Below the pieces are notes generated by a model. It was given only the letters and a program-made list of their open reading frames with translations. It had not been told where the DNA came from and made no database searches. Below, one piece after another: positions 16,829-25,277 of a stretch of DNA of 64,000 nt (positions are counted from its first letter, which is position 1; each line of letters begins with the position of its first letter). Source of the stretch: Bacteroidales bacterium (GTDB taxonomy: Bacteria > Bacteroidota > Bacteroidia > Bacteroidales > P3). The DNA lies in contig JAFVCE010000015.1 in NCBI GenBank assembly GCA_017479385.1, forward strand, positions 168,173-232,172. Direction: 5' to 3'. The position numbers and the translations under genes are program-made.

Positions 16829-17206
16829 ATGAAAAAAGTAATCAGCACCCCCAAAGCTCCGGCCGCTATTGGTCCTTATAGTCAGGCAATTATGGCTGGC
16901 AACACGCTCTACATTTCGGGCCAGGTGCCCATCGACCCCGCCACTGGCAAACTGGTCGAAGGAGGCATAACCGAGCAAACCGAACAGGTTTTCAAAAACA
17001 TAAAAGCCATCCTCGACGAAGCTGGATTCACCTTCGACGACGTGGTTAAGAGCACCTGCCTCCTCTCTACCATGGACCACTTTAAACCCATGAACGAGGT
17101 CTACGCCAAATACTACAGCCACGACTGCCCCGCTCGCGCCGCCTTCGCAGTGGCCGGCCTACCTATGGGCGCCATGGTCGAAATAGAAACCATTGCCGTA
17201 AAGTAA
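16829..17206 (+). CDS. ridA: RidA family enamine/imine deaminase
   Basis: A 125-residue protein of standard length. Motifs of the RidA/YjgF family: GPYSQAI near the start, ISGQVPIDPATGKLV, and the active-site Arg in PARAAFAVAGLPMGAMVEIE, which binds the carboxylate of 2-aminoacrylate-type intermediates. The enzyme removes reactive enamines made by PLP enzymes. It lies 100 bp ahead of the acyl-CoA dehydrogenase, with a spacer holding no obvious terminator, so co-transcription is possible. Confidence 0.93.
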   Translation: MKKVISTPKAPAAIGPYSQAIMAGNTLYISGQVPIDPATGKLVEGGITEQTEQVFKNIKAILDEAGFTFDDVVKSTCLLSTMDHFKPMNEVYAKYYSHDCPARAAFAVAGLPMGAMVEIETIAVK

Positions 17207-17306
17207 CCCCAAGGCGGCAACCCGACCCACTTTTGGCCACACAAACCCAACGGCTTGCGGCCAAAACCGAACCAAACAAGAAACAAGACTAAACAATAAA
17301 GAAAAC

Positions 17307-18446
17307 ATGGATTTTAGCTACACCAAACAAGAAGAACTCTTCCTGCAGATGATACGCGAATTTGCAGAGAACGAGGTCAAACCCCTCGCCGCCGAAGTCG
17401 ACGAGGAGGAGCGCTTCCCGATGGAGACCGTGCAAAAAATTGCCAAACTCGGCCTGATGGGTATCCCCGTGCCTACCCAGTATGGCGGCGCTGGCGGAAC
17501 CAACATCATGTATGGCATGGCCGTCGAAGAGCTGAGCCGCGTTTGCGCCACCACGGGCGTAATCCTCTCGGCCCACACCAGCCTTTGCTGCGCCCCCATC
17601 CTTGAGTCTGGCACCGAGGAGCAAAAAATGAAATACCTGCCCAAACTCGCCAGCGGCGAATGGATTGGCGCTTTCGGCCTCACCGAACCCAATGCCGGTA
17701 CCGACGCAGCCGGCCAGCAAACCACCGCCGTGCTCGAAGGCGACGAATGGGTGCTCAACGGCAGCAAGATTTTCATCACCAACGGCTCCTACGCCAATGT
17801 CTTTATCATCATCGCCATGACCGACAAGAGCCTCGGCACCAAAGGCATCAGCGCCTTCATCGTCGAGAAGACCGACCCAGGCTTCAGCGTTGGTAAGAAA
17901 GAGAAGAAGATGGGCATTCGCGGCAGCGCCACCACCGAGCTCATTTTCGAAGATTGCCGCATTCCGAAAGACCGCCAGCTGGGTCAGCTCGGCAAAGGCT
18001 TTGGCTTAGCCATGAAGACCCTCGACGGTGGCCGTATCGGTATCGCCTGCCAAGCCCTCGGCATTGCCCAAGGTGCTATGGACGAGACTATAAAATACAC
18101 CAAAGAGCGCAAGCAGTTTGGCCGCAGCATCAGCCAGTTCCAGAACACCCAGTTCCAGATGGCCGACCTCGAGACCAAGGTCCAAGCCGCCCGCCTGCTC
18201 TGCCGCAACGCCCACTACAAGAAAGACCACGGTATGCCCTACAGCGCCGACGCCGCTATGGCCAAGCTCTTCAGTGCCGAGACCGCCATGGAGGTTACGA
18301 CCAAGGCCGTCCAGTTCCACGGCGGTTATGGCTACACTCGCGAGTACCCCGTGGAGCGCATGATGCGCGACGCCAAGATTACCGAAATCTACGAAGGCAC
18401 CAGCGAGGTCCAGCGTATGGTCATCGCAGGCAAATTGTTTAAATAA
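17307..18446 (+). CDS. Short-chain (butyryl-CoA-like) acyl-CoA dehydrogenase
   Basis: A 379-residue flavoprotein with the acyl-CoA dehydrogenase signatures GAFGLTEPNAGTDA and RMMRDAKITEIYEGTSEVQR; the Glu of YEGTSE is the catalytic base of short-chain enzymes. It is followed 70 bp later by etfB and etfA, the arrangement of Bcd-EtfBA complexes that reduce crotonyl-CoA to butyryl-CoA, in some bacteria coupled to ferredoxin reduction by electron bifurcation. Thiolase, HBD and crotonase genes are not nearby. Substrate chain length is inferred from context. Confidence 0.9.
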   Translation: MDFSYTKQEELFLQMIREFAENEVKPLAAEVDEEERFPMETVQKIAKLGLMGIPVPTQYGGAGGTNIMYGMAVEELSRVCATTGVILSAHTSLCCAPILESGTEEQKMKYLPKLASGEWIGAFGLTEPNAGTDAAGQQTTAVLEGDEWVLNGSKIFITNGSYANVFIIIAMTDKSLGTKGISAFIVEKTDPGFSVGKKEKKMGIRGSATTELIFEDCRIPKDRQLGQLGKGFGLAMKTLDGGRIGIACQALGIAQGAMDETIKYTKERKQFGRSISQFQNTQFQMADLETKVQAARLLCRNAHYKKDHGMPYSADAAMAKLFSAETAMEVTTKAVQFHGGYGYTREYPVERMMRDAKITEIYEGTSEVQRMVIAGKLFK

Positions 18447-18516
18447 AACCTATAAGTCATTATAGGTCCTATTGAGCCCTATAAGCCTTATAATCACAAC
18501 AATTAAAGAAAAAATA

Positions 18517-19302
18517 ATGAACATAGTAGTTTGCATAAAGCAAGTGCCGGACACCACCGAGGTTAAAATCAACCCCGTGACCGGTACGCTCATCCGCGAG
18601 GGCGTTCCCTCCATCATGAACCCCGACGACAAGGGCGGCCTTGAGTACGCCCTGCAGCTGAAGGATAAATACGGCGCCCACGTGACCGTTATCACCATGG
18701 GTCTGCCCCAAGCCGAGGCCATCCTGCGCGAAGCCCTAGCTATGGGTGTAGACCGCGCCATCCTGCTCACCGACCGCAAGCTTGGCGGTGCCGATACCCT
18801 GGCCACCAGCAGTGCCATCGCAGGCGCACTGCGCACCATGGACTTCGACCTCGTCATCACCGGCCGCCAAGCCATCGACGGCGACACCGCTCAGGTGGGT
18901 CCGCAGATTGCCGAACACCTCGACCTGCCGCAGGTCTCCTATATGGAAGACCTCCAGTACGACGAAGCCACCAAGACTTTCACCATCAAAAAGCAGCTCG
19001 AAGACGGCTACCAGGTGCTGCAGATGCAGGCCCCTTGCGTCGTCACCGCACTGGCCAGCAGCGTCCACCCGCGCTATATGAGCGTCAACGGCATTGTTAC
19101 CGCTTTCGACAAAGAAGTCGAGGTATGGGGCGCCGACCGCATTAACGTGCCCGACGAGCACATTGGCAAGGCTGGTTCGCCCACGAGCGTCTTCAAGTCG
19201 TTCCCCAAACAGCTCAAGCCTGCCGGCCAGACCTTCGAGGTTAGCCCCGAAGAGGCCGTAGAGCTCATCATAAACAAACTGAAAGAGAAACATATTATCT
19301 GA
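18517..19302 (+). CDS. etfB: Electron transfer flavoprotein beta subunit
   Basis: 261 residues, the usual EtfB length. It begins MNIVVCIKQVPDTTEVKINP and contains DLVITGRQAIDGDTAQVGPQ, the FAD/AMP-contacting loop. The start at 18517 is chosen because it gives this conserved N-terminus; the frame opens 15 codons earlier without similarity. It lies between the acyl-CoA dehydrogenase and etfA (5-bp gap), as in clostridial-type Bcd-Etf clusters. The DGDTAQVGPQ loop fits that type; whether it bifurcates electrons cannot be told here. Confidence 0.93.
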   Translation: MNIVVCIKQVPDTTEVKINPVTGTLIREGVPSIMNPDDKGGLEYALQLKDKYGAHVTVITMGLPQAEAILREALAMGVDRAILLTDRKLGGADTLATSSAIAGALRTMDFDLVITGRQAIDGDTAQVGPQIAEHLDLPQVSYMEDLQYDEATKTFTIKKQLEDGYQVLQMQAPCVVTALASSVHPRYMSVNGIVTAFDKEVEVWGADRINVPDEHIGKAGSPTSVFKSFPKQLKPAGQTFEVSPEEAVELIINKLKEKHII

Positions 19303-19307
19303 TTGCC

Positions 19308-20318
19308 ATGAACTTAGCAGAATATAAAGACGTATACGTGTTTGCCGAACAGCGCGACGGCAAACTGCAGAATGTGGCCCTCGAGCTGCTGGGCAAAGCC
19401 CGCGAACTGGCCGACGCCAACCAAGAGAAGGTCGTGGCCATGCTCCTCGGCAAGGACATTAAGGCCCTCGCACAACCCCTCATCGAGCACGGTGCCGACG
19501 AGGTGCTTGTGGTCGACAATGACCTGCTGAAGGACTACCTTACCGAGCCCTACACCGAGGCCATTACCCAAATCATCGCCGAGCGCAAACCGAGCATCAT
19601 GCTCATCGGCGCCACCACCATAGGCCGCGACCTCGGTCCGCGCGTCAGCGCTCGCAATCGCACCGGCCTCACCGCCGACGCCACCAAGCTCGAAATCAGC
19701 GACGACGAGGCTCACGAGTTCCGTATGACCCGCCCCGCTTTCGGCGGCAACCTGATGGCCACCATCCTCTGCAAAAACCATCGCCCGCAGATGTCGACCG
19801 TCCGCCCCGGCGTTATGCAGAAAATGGCCGCCGACGCTACCCGCAAAGGCACCGTCACCGACTTCGCTGTCAGCTTCGACATCGAGAAGATTAACCGCGT
19901 TAAGCTCGTCAAGACCGTCAAGGAAGAGAAGACCGTCACCGACATTAGCGAGGCAAAAATCCTTGTCAGCGGTGGCCGTGGCGTGGGCACCAAAGATGGT
20001 TTCGAGAAACTGGGTGCCCTTGCCAAACAGCTGGGTGGCGAAGTGTCGAGCAGCCGCGCCATGGTCGACGCCGGCGTTATGGACGCCAGCCGCCAGGTAG
20101 GCCAAACCGGCAAGACCGTTCGCCCGGCCCTCTATATGGCTTGTGGTATCAGCGGTGCCATCCAGCACCTGGCTGGTATGGAGGAGAGCGAACTCATCGT
20201 TGCCATCAACAAGGATAAGTTTGCCCCCATCTTCAGCGTGGCCGACCTCGGCATTGTGGGCGACCTCCACAAGATTGTGCCCATGCTCACCGAGCGCCTT
20301 GCCAATATGCAACGCTAA
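19308..20318 (+). CDS. etfA: Electron transfer flavoprotein alpha subunit
   Basis: 336 residues. The C-terminal FAD domain carries GGRGVGTKDGFEKLGALAKQ and GISGAIQHLAGMEESELIVA, then DKFAPIFSVADLGIVGDL, all standard EtfA signatures. It has no N-terminal ferredoxin domain, which some bifurcating EtfA proteins carry. It is the last gene of acd-etfB-etfA and is followed by a hairpin at 20393. It forms a heterodimer with EtfB and passes electrons to or from the dehydrogenase. Confidence 0.94.
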   Translation: MNLAEYKDVYVFAEQRDGKLQNVALELLGKARELADANQEKVVAMLLGKDIKALAQPLIEHGADEVLVVDNDLLKDYLTEPYTEAITQIIAERKPSIMLIGATTIGRDLGPRVSARNRTGLTADATKLEISDDEAHEFRMTRPAFGGNLMATILCKNHRPQMSTVRPGVMQKMAADATRKGTVTDFAVSFDIEKINRVKLVKTVKEEKTVTDISEAKILVSGGRGVGTKDGFEKLGALAKQLGGEVSSSRAMVDAGVMDASRQVGQTGKTVRPALYMACGISGAIQHLAGMEESELIVAINKDKFAPIFSVADLGIVGDLHKIVPMLTERLANMQR

Positions 20319-20392
20319 CTGCCCCCAAGGGTAAACCACAGTGGTTAGGTGTTGTTGCCATACCCTGGCAACCCCCAACCGCCCATACACAC

Positions 20393-20432
20393 AAAGCCAG
20401 CGGCTCTCATCAACAAGCGAGTCGCTGGCTTT
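20393..20432 (+). terminator. Hairpin downstream of etfA
   Basis: AAAGCCAGCG (20393-20402) pairs perfectly with CGCTGGCTTT (20423-20432). Only a short U-run, partly in the stem. Probable transcript end of the etf operon. Confidence 0.6.
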
Positions 20433-20440
20433 ACTCTTAA

Positions 20441-20520
20441 AAAGCAGGGGGCAACGAGCCAAAAAGATGGGGAAAAGTAGGGGGTAGGGAGCCAAAAAGA
20501 TGGGGAAAAGCAGGGGCTAT
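20441..20520 (+). repeat. 33-bp tandem repeat, about 2.4 copies
   Basis: Units begin at 20441, 20474 and 20507 (AAAGcAGGGG...). The first two differ at only a few positions; gagccaaaaagatgggga is shared exactly. Confidence 0.75.
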
Positions 20521-20551
20521 CAAGCCCAGTGGGAGGGGTGAAAATCGAGGG

Positions 20552-20641
20552 CTAAAGGGCTCAAAATCAATGCTTATTCGACCTCAATACGACCTTAACC
20601 CCTCTCTAACCCCTCCTCAACCCTGTTAATCAGGTACTTAC
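20552..20641 (-). repeat. 90-bp dispersed repeat, copy C
   Basis: Same length as copies E and G. One end AATCAGGTACTTAC (20628-20641) matches 12 of 14 of the E end; the other end is degenerate. The core reads TTCGACCTCAA, TACGACCTTAA, CCCCTCTCTAA, CCCCTCCTCAA: four 11-bp units. Confidence 0.85.
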
Positions 20642-20735
20642 AATGGCAAAAAAAGCACAAAACTAATCGTGTTCGCAGTGGAAGAGCAGTTGCGCCACGA
20701 GCAGCACTTTGTCGGCACAAAAGTTTTGGTAGTAA

Positions 20736-20770
20736 AAAGAGAGAGGGCCACCCTGCGGGCGACCCTCTCT
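20736..20770 (-). terminator. Terminator of the OM barrel gene
   Basis: AGAGAGGG (20742-20749) pairs with CCCTCTCT (20763-20770); on the minus strand a U-run follows (20736-20740). Confidence 0.8.
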
Positions 20771-20807
20771 TGCGATTTGTTTTTATTCCTGTTTTTTTGC
20801 TTTCTGT

Positions 20808-21245
20808 TTAGAAGCGATAGCGGATACCAAGTGCCCAGCCGGGGTTGAAGCCGCTATGACCAACGAGGCCAAACTCGGGGCGGAAATCGAGGGTGAACTG
20901 CAGGGGGAAGCTGGGGTTGAATTCGAGACCAACTTGAGCAGCCACGCCTAGACCCAAACCACCATCGTTGCCAGTGATGAAGCCGAGGCTTGCACCAACG
21001 CCAGCATACCAGCCGAAGGGGCCAGTGATGTTGCCAGTCCACTGATAGATACCGGTAAGGTTGAGGTAGTTGCCAGCAATGCCGAGGTCGGTTTCGAGAC
21101 GGTTGCCACCCATACCCCACTGGGCCGAGAGTTCACCACCCCATCCCCAGCCACCGCCAAAGCGGACACCGAGAGTGGAAATTTGGGCGTTGGCAGCAGT
21201 TCCGAGGGTGATAATAGCTGCAAGAGCGAGAATTACTTTTTTCAT
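20808..21245 (-). CDS. Small outer-membrane beta-barrel protein
   Basis: A 145-residue protein with a signal peptide (MKKVILALAAIITLGTAANAQ) and alternating hydrophobic/glycine-rich strands (VRFGGGWGWGGELSAQWG, YAGVGASLGF, WALGIRYRF). The C-terminal Phe is typical of BamA-inserted OM barrels. Eight short strands are plausible, as in OmpX/OmpW-size barrels. The function is not evident. It is transcribed alone and has its own terminator. Confidence 0.8.
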   Translation of the reverse strand: MKKVILALAAIITLGTAANAQISTLGVRFGGGWGWGGELSAQWGMGGNRLETDLGIAGNYLNLTGIYQWTGNITGPFGWYAGVGASLGFITGNDGGLGLGVAAQVGLEFNPSFPLQFTLDFRPEFGLVGHSGFNPGWALGIRYRF

Positions 21246-21349
21246 GATGTACTTGATTTTTAAACAGTTAATGTTAATTTTTAGTTATTAATTTAATGCA
21301 AAAATACGTTTTTTTTATGAATAATAGAAAAAAATATTCATTTTTGTGC

Positions 21350-23461
21350 TCATTTTTCTATGCCGACGTGTTGGCGTTGCCACCGAGGCAGGCCGTATGC
21401 CTCGCAGTAGTCGGCCACTATGTCGAGCAGTTCTTTGCCGTAGGCAGCCGATTTTTTTTGCCCAATGCCATCGACTGCGAGCAGTTCGTCCATGCTGCGT
21501 GGCAGGGCGGCGGCTACGGCGAGTAGCGTCTTTTGGTGCAGAACGTGGAACGGTGGCACCTCGAGTTCCTTAGCCTTGGCAGCGCGCCACTTTGCAAGCA
21601 AGCCCACGAGGGCCTTGTCGGGTTCGGTGGGCTGTGGTTTGGGTTGCGGCTGGTGGCTTAAGAGGCTGTCGGCCTTGGCCTGCTGGTAGGCCTGGACGGT
21701 GAACGAGCCGCGTGCTGCCACCTCGAGGCAACGCAGCTTTTGCCGCAAACCTTCGGCCACTCGGGTGGCGTGGTCGTTGTAGGCGCGAGCAACCTCTTTG
21801 TTGTCTATTTCGAGCTTGAGGAGCGGAGCTATGGCGCGTTCTGTCTCGGCCAGTTGCGCGCCGAAGTAGGCACCGGCCTTAGCCACACGGTCGTCTACGG
21901 CTGCTGGCTCGATGGCGAGCAGTTGGCGATGGAAGCGCAGAGCCACCTCTTGCAGCTGGTCGACGGCGAGGATTTGCTGGGCTAAGATTATGGCCTTGTC
22001 GGAGTAGAGCGAGCGTAGGCGGCCGTCGAAGAGCGACTGCAACGACGACATATCGCGCTGCAGGGTTTCGAAACCGAACAGTTCGAAAAGTGTATCGACA
22101 AAATATTGGCGCTCGTTGGCCGCAAGGGCGTCGCGCACGGCAGCCTCGGAGGGCTGAGTTTGGGCAAAACGGTCGACCTCGGCGTTGCCAAACACGCAGT
22201 TGGCCCCGAGGGGCGAACTGAGGGTGAGACCTTCGAGCGAGCGGCAACGCGAGAGGGCCACGTAGACTTGGCCGTAGGCAAAGGCCTCGGAGGCATCGAC
22301 CACCACGCGGTCGAAGGTGAGGCCTTGAGCTTTGTGGATGGTGACAGCCCACGCGGTGCGCAGCGGGAACTGCACAAAACGGCCCACGACGTGCTGCTTT
22401 ATTTGGTTGTCGGTGGGGTCGAGGTCGTATTGTGTGTTTTCCCAAGTCTCGCGCGCCACGACGATTGTTTCGCCGTCGTCGTCGCGCACCTCAATGGCGT
22501 CGTGGCCGTTGGCGTCGGCAACAAAAGCGGTAACTGTGGCCAACTTGCCGTTATAGTAGCGATGGCTACCCGACGAGTCGTTCTTGACAAACATCACCCG
22601 CGCCTGCGGCTTGAGGGTGAGGCTGGTGGCGGTGGGAGCCGACGATTCGGGAAAGGTGCCCTCGATTGTGGCCTCAAAGGTGCGTTCCTTACCCTCAAGG
22701 GCTGCCAGGCGAGCGGCGTTGATGCTGTCGGCCTGGTAGTTATGTGTGGTGAGGCGTATGGGTTCGCGGTCGGTGGGGCCGAGCGGCACGGCGCGCGCAT
22801 TGAGCAGGCAGAGCGTCTCGGTGTCCACACGGTTGTCGCGCACGCGGTTCAGAAGCGCCACAAATCGGTCGTCCTGCTGGCGGTATACGGTCTGGAGCTC
22901 GATGGTTATGTAGTTCAGCTGCCGCAGGGCCTTGCTGTTAAAGAAGAAAGGCGAGTCGTAAACGCGGTCCATATAAGGTTTCTCGCTATCTTTGACCACA
23001 GGCGGCAGCTGGTGGATGTCGCCAATCATTAGCAGCTGTACGCCGCCAAAAGGGCGCTGGCTGTGGCGATAGCGGCGCAGTGTGTAGTCGACGGCATCGA
23101 GCAGGTCGGCGCGCACCATAGAAATCTCGTCGATGATGAGCAATTCGAGCGTGCGGATTATGTCGAGCTTCGATTTGCGCAGCTTGTGCTTGTTTTCGGG
23201 CAGTTGGTATTCGGTTACCAGCTCGGGCACATCGGGCAGGTAAGGGCAAAAAGGCAGTTGGAAGAAGGAGTGGATGGTTACCCCACCGGCATTGACGGCG
23301 GCCACCCCCGTGGGAGCCAACACCGCATGGCGCTTGCCGACGGTGGCGTCGATGTCGTGCAAGAAGGTGGTCTTTCCCGTTCCGGCTTTGCCGGTGAGAA
23401 AGAGCGACACCCCTGTGTTGCACACATAGCGCCGTGCCAGTTCGAGTTGCGGGTTGGTCAT
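21350..23461 (-). CDS. Pif1/RecD-like superfamily 1 DNA helicase with C-terminal HRDC-like domain
   Basis: 703 residues. SF1B helicase motifs: LTGKAGTGKTTFLHDID (Walker A, residues 22-38), LAPTGVAAVNAGGVTIHSFF (motif Ia), LLIIDEISMVRADLLDAVD (Walker B) and VTIHKAQGLTFDRVVVD near residue 385 (motif V region). The C-terminal end (VAAALPRSMDELLAVDGIGQ) is an HRDC/HhH-like nucleic-acid-binding domain. This architecture is common and single-copy in Bacteroidales. It probably unwinds structured or RNA-containing DNA. It follows nadE by 38 bp on the same strand. Confidence 0.88.
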   Translation of the reverse strand: MTNPQLELARRYVCNTGVSLFLTGKAGTGKTTFLHDIDATVGKRHAVLAPTGVAAVNAGGVTIHSFFQLPFCPYLPDVPELVTEYQLPENKHKLRKSKLDIIRTLELLIIDEISMVRADLLDAVDYTLRRYRHSQRPFGGVQLLMIGDIHQLPPVVKDSEKPYMDRVYDSPFFFNSKALRQLNYITIELQTVYRQQDDRFVALLNRVRDNRVDTETLCLLNARAVPLGPTDREPIRLTTHNYQADSINAARLAALEGKERTFEATIEGTFPESSAPTATSLTLKPQARVMFVKNDSSGSHRYYNGKLATVTAFVADANGHDAIEVRDDDGETIVVARETWENTQYDLDPTDNQIKQHVVGRFVQFPLRTAWAVTIHKAQGLTFDRVVVDASEAFAYGQVYVALSRCRSLEGLTLSSPLGANCVFGNAEVDRFAQTQPSEAAVRDALAANERQYFVDTLFELFGFETLQRDMSSLQSLFDGRLRSLYSDKAIILAQQILAVDQLQEVALRFHRQLLAIEPAAVDDRVAKAGAYFGAQLAETERAIAPLLKLEIDNKEVARAYNDHATRVAEGLRQKLRCLEVAARGSFTVQAYQQAKADSLLSHQPQPKPQPTEPDKALVGLLAKWRAAKAKELEVPPFHVLHQKTLLAVAAALPRSMDELLAVDGIGQKKSAAYGKELLDIVADYCEAYGLPRWQRQHVGIEK

Positions 23462-23499
23462 ACTGCTTTTGCTGCTTTATTTATTGCATAAAAAATCTA

Positions 23500-25056
23500 T
23501 TAAGATATTGGCCAACGGCGGTCGAGGCCGAATGTCATGGGGCTGACTTTGAGCACTGGGGCGAACTGCAGCCGCTTCCACTCGTTTTGGCGCACCTTGC
23601 GTAGCACTTGGGCCACGAGGTCGGCGTCGTAGCCTTCGGCCACAATCTCGTCGTGGCATAGAGCCTCTTCGAGGTGGAGGTTGAGTATGGCGTCGAGCAC
23701 GGCATAGTCGGGCAGCGAGTCGCTGTCTTTCTGCCCGGGGCGTAGTTCGGCCGATGGGGCCTTGTCTATGGTGTGTTGCGGGATGCGTATCTCGTTGCGG
23801 TTAAGCCAGTTGCTTAGTTCGTAAACCTCGGTCTTATAGAGGTCGCCAATCACGCTCAGCGAGCCGCAACTGTCGCCATAGAGCGTGCCGTAGCCCATGG
23901 CAGCTTCGCTCTTGTTGGTGGTGTTGAGTGCCAGCGCGCCAAACTTGTTGGCATAGCTCATTACGATGGTGCCGCGCACACGGGCCTGCATATTTTCTTC
24001 GGTCACATCCTCGGCGCGGTCGCCAAAGACGGGCTTCATAGCTTCGCGCAGCGAGTCGAATATGGGGCGTATGGGCACAATGTCGTAGTCTACGCCCAGG
24101 TTGCGAGCCAGGTCTTCGGCATCTTGAACAGAGTGGTCGGTGCTGTACTGGCTGGGCATGAGCAGGCCGTGTACGTTTTCGGGGCCGAGGGCGTCGGCAG
24201 CAAGCACACAAACGAGAGCCGAGTCGATGCCGCCACTCAGGCCGAGCACAGCACGCTTGAGGCCGTTCTTGGTAAAATAGTCGCGAATACCCATCACGAG
24301 TGCTTTATAGACCAGCTCTACGGCCTCGGGCTTCTCGTCGTCGGCCGAGCCGAGCAGCTGCATATCGGCCGTGGCTGCATATTCTTCGAAATAGGGCAAC
24401 TGGCACAACACGTTGCCAGCAGCGTTCATGGCGAGCGAGCCACCGGCGTAGAGCAGTGGGCCTTCGCCGCCAATGCGGTTGGTGTAGACAAGGGCCGAGT
24501 TGAGGTTCTCGACAATTTTGCGCATACGGTAACGAATGCGGTAGGGGCGGTTATAGTCGAACACGTTGCAACCACAGCATATTACCATGTCGGGTTGCTC
24601 TATGTGCTGGCGGTTCAGCTCTTTAAGGTCTTCGTAGAAACCAATGGCGAGCAGCTGGTTCTGAAACTGTATGGTTTGCACACCCTCGCCACGAACAAAA
24701 TACTTCTGCTCGTCGGGTTGCAGATATTTTTTTGTCACAATGCCACGAATGGCACAATTTTGCACAAAAACGATGGCGTTGCAGAGGCCTTTGTTTTGGA
24801 TTTGGAGCGGCATACCGATAAGGAAAGCGCGATGTTCGGAGCGCGCCACCAGCTCTTGCAAGGCTGCTTGAGCTCGCTTCTGCAAATCGGTGTAGGCGGC
24901 CGAAGCGTACTGCGGGTAGCCGCAAAGGGTGCAGGCTGGGAAAACGGTGAGCAGAGCCTCGCGCGACTCGGGGCTGTCCAACTCGCGCAACACCCATTCC
25001 ATGTTGGCCTCGGGGTTGTTGGTGGCAATATTGTGCTGTACTATGTGAATTTTCAT
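23500..25056 (-). CDS. nadE: NAD+ synthetase with a degenerate glutaminase domain
   Basis: 518 residues: nitrilase-like domain (1-250) and NAD synthetase domain (about 250-518). The synthetase half is intact (LGLSGGIDSALVCVLAAD, NTTNKSEAAMGYGTLYGD). In the glutaminase half the usual catalytic Glu of the FPE/FSE-LATCGYP motif is Ala (VFPACTLCGYP), and the catalytic Cys of the ICED motif is Tyr (IGFYEDLKE); only the Lys (TKKYLQPDE) remains. The enzyme may therefore use free ammonia, or need another amidotransferase. It is first of a two-gene unit with the helicase. Confidence 0.88.
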   Translation of the reverse strand: MKIHIVQHNIATNNPEANMEWVLRELDSPESREALLTVFPACTLCGYPQYASAAYTDLQKRAQAALQELVARSEHRAFLIGMPLQIQNKGLCNAIVFVQNCAIRGIVTKKYLQPDEQKYFVRGEGVQTIQFQNQLLAIGFYEDLKELNRQHIEQPDMVICCGCNVFDYNRPYRIRYRMRKIVENLNSALVYTNRIGGEGPLLYAGGSLAMNAAGNVLCQLPYFEEYAATADMQLLGSADDEKPEAVELVYKALVMGIRDYFTKNGLKRAVLGLSGGIDSALVCVLAADALGPENVHGLLMPSQYSTDHSVQDAEDLARNLGVDYDIVPIRPIFDSLREAMKPVFGDRAEDVTEENMQARVRGTIVMSYANKFGALALNTTNKSEAAMGYGTLYGDSCGSLSVIGDLYKTEVYELSNWLNRNEIRIPQHTIDKAPSAELRPGQKDSDSLPDYAVLDAILNLHLEEALCHDEIVAEGYDADLVAQVLRKVRQNEWKRLQFAPVLKVSPMTFGLDRRWPIS

Positions 25057-25178
25057 CGTGATGTTTTGAGTTTAATTATACAATAATTAAACGCAGCAGC
25101 GAGCAAAATATTGTATCTCGCGCAAAAAAAATTAATGCCGCCAAGCGCTTTTTTTTCTTGTACAATTTATAAAAAGTG

Positions 25179-25186
25179 TATCTTTG
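25179..25186 (+). promoter_or_regulatory. Promoter -7 box of the T9SS protein gene, with G9 leader tract
   Basis: TATCTTTG matches the consensus; TTG at 25158-25160 lies 18 bp upstream. The leader (about 85 nt) contains a run of nine G at 25210-25218, a site prone to slippage. Confidence 0.6.
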
Positions 25187-25277
25187 CAAAGACATTTTAA
25201 GAGAATTTAGGGGGGGGGTAAACCCCTGTAAATAGGTAAGAATTAATGTATTATAATAAATAAAAGGTCAAAACAAG

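Larger units (their letters stand above)
20319..20735. other. Intergenic region between etfA and the OM barrel gene
   Basis: Non-coding. Contains the 20393-20432 hairpin, a 33-bp tandem repeat (20441-20520), and 90-bp repeat copy C (20552-20641). Confidence 0.7.

Noticed and set aside
18470-18496. TATTGAG...TAAGCCTTAT-AATCA between acd and etfB, like part of repeat copy E
   Set aside because: Too short and without 11-bp units; possibly a decayed copy, not counted. A CCTATAA/TTATAGG hairpin lies just before it.
21296-21526. Plus-strand open frame at the end of the Pif1-like gene
   Set aside because: Overlaps the coding 3' end of the helicase on the other strand and shows no features.
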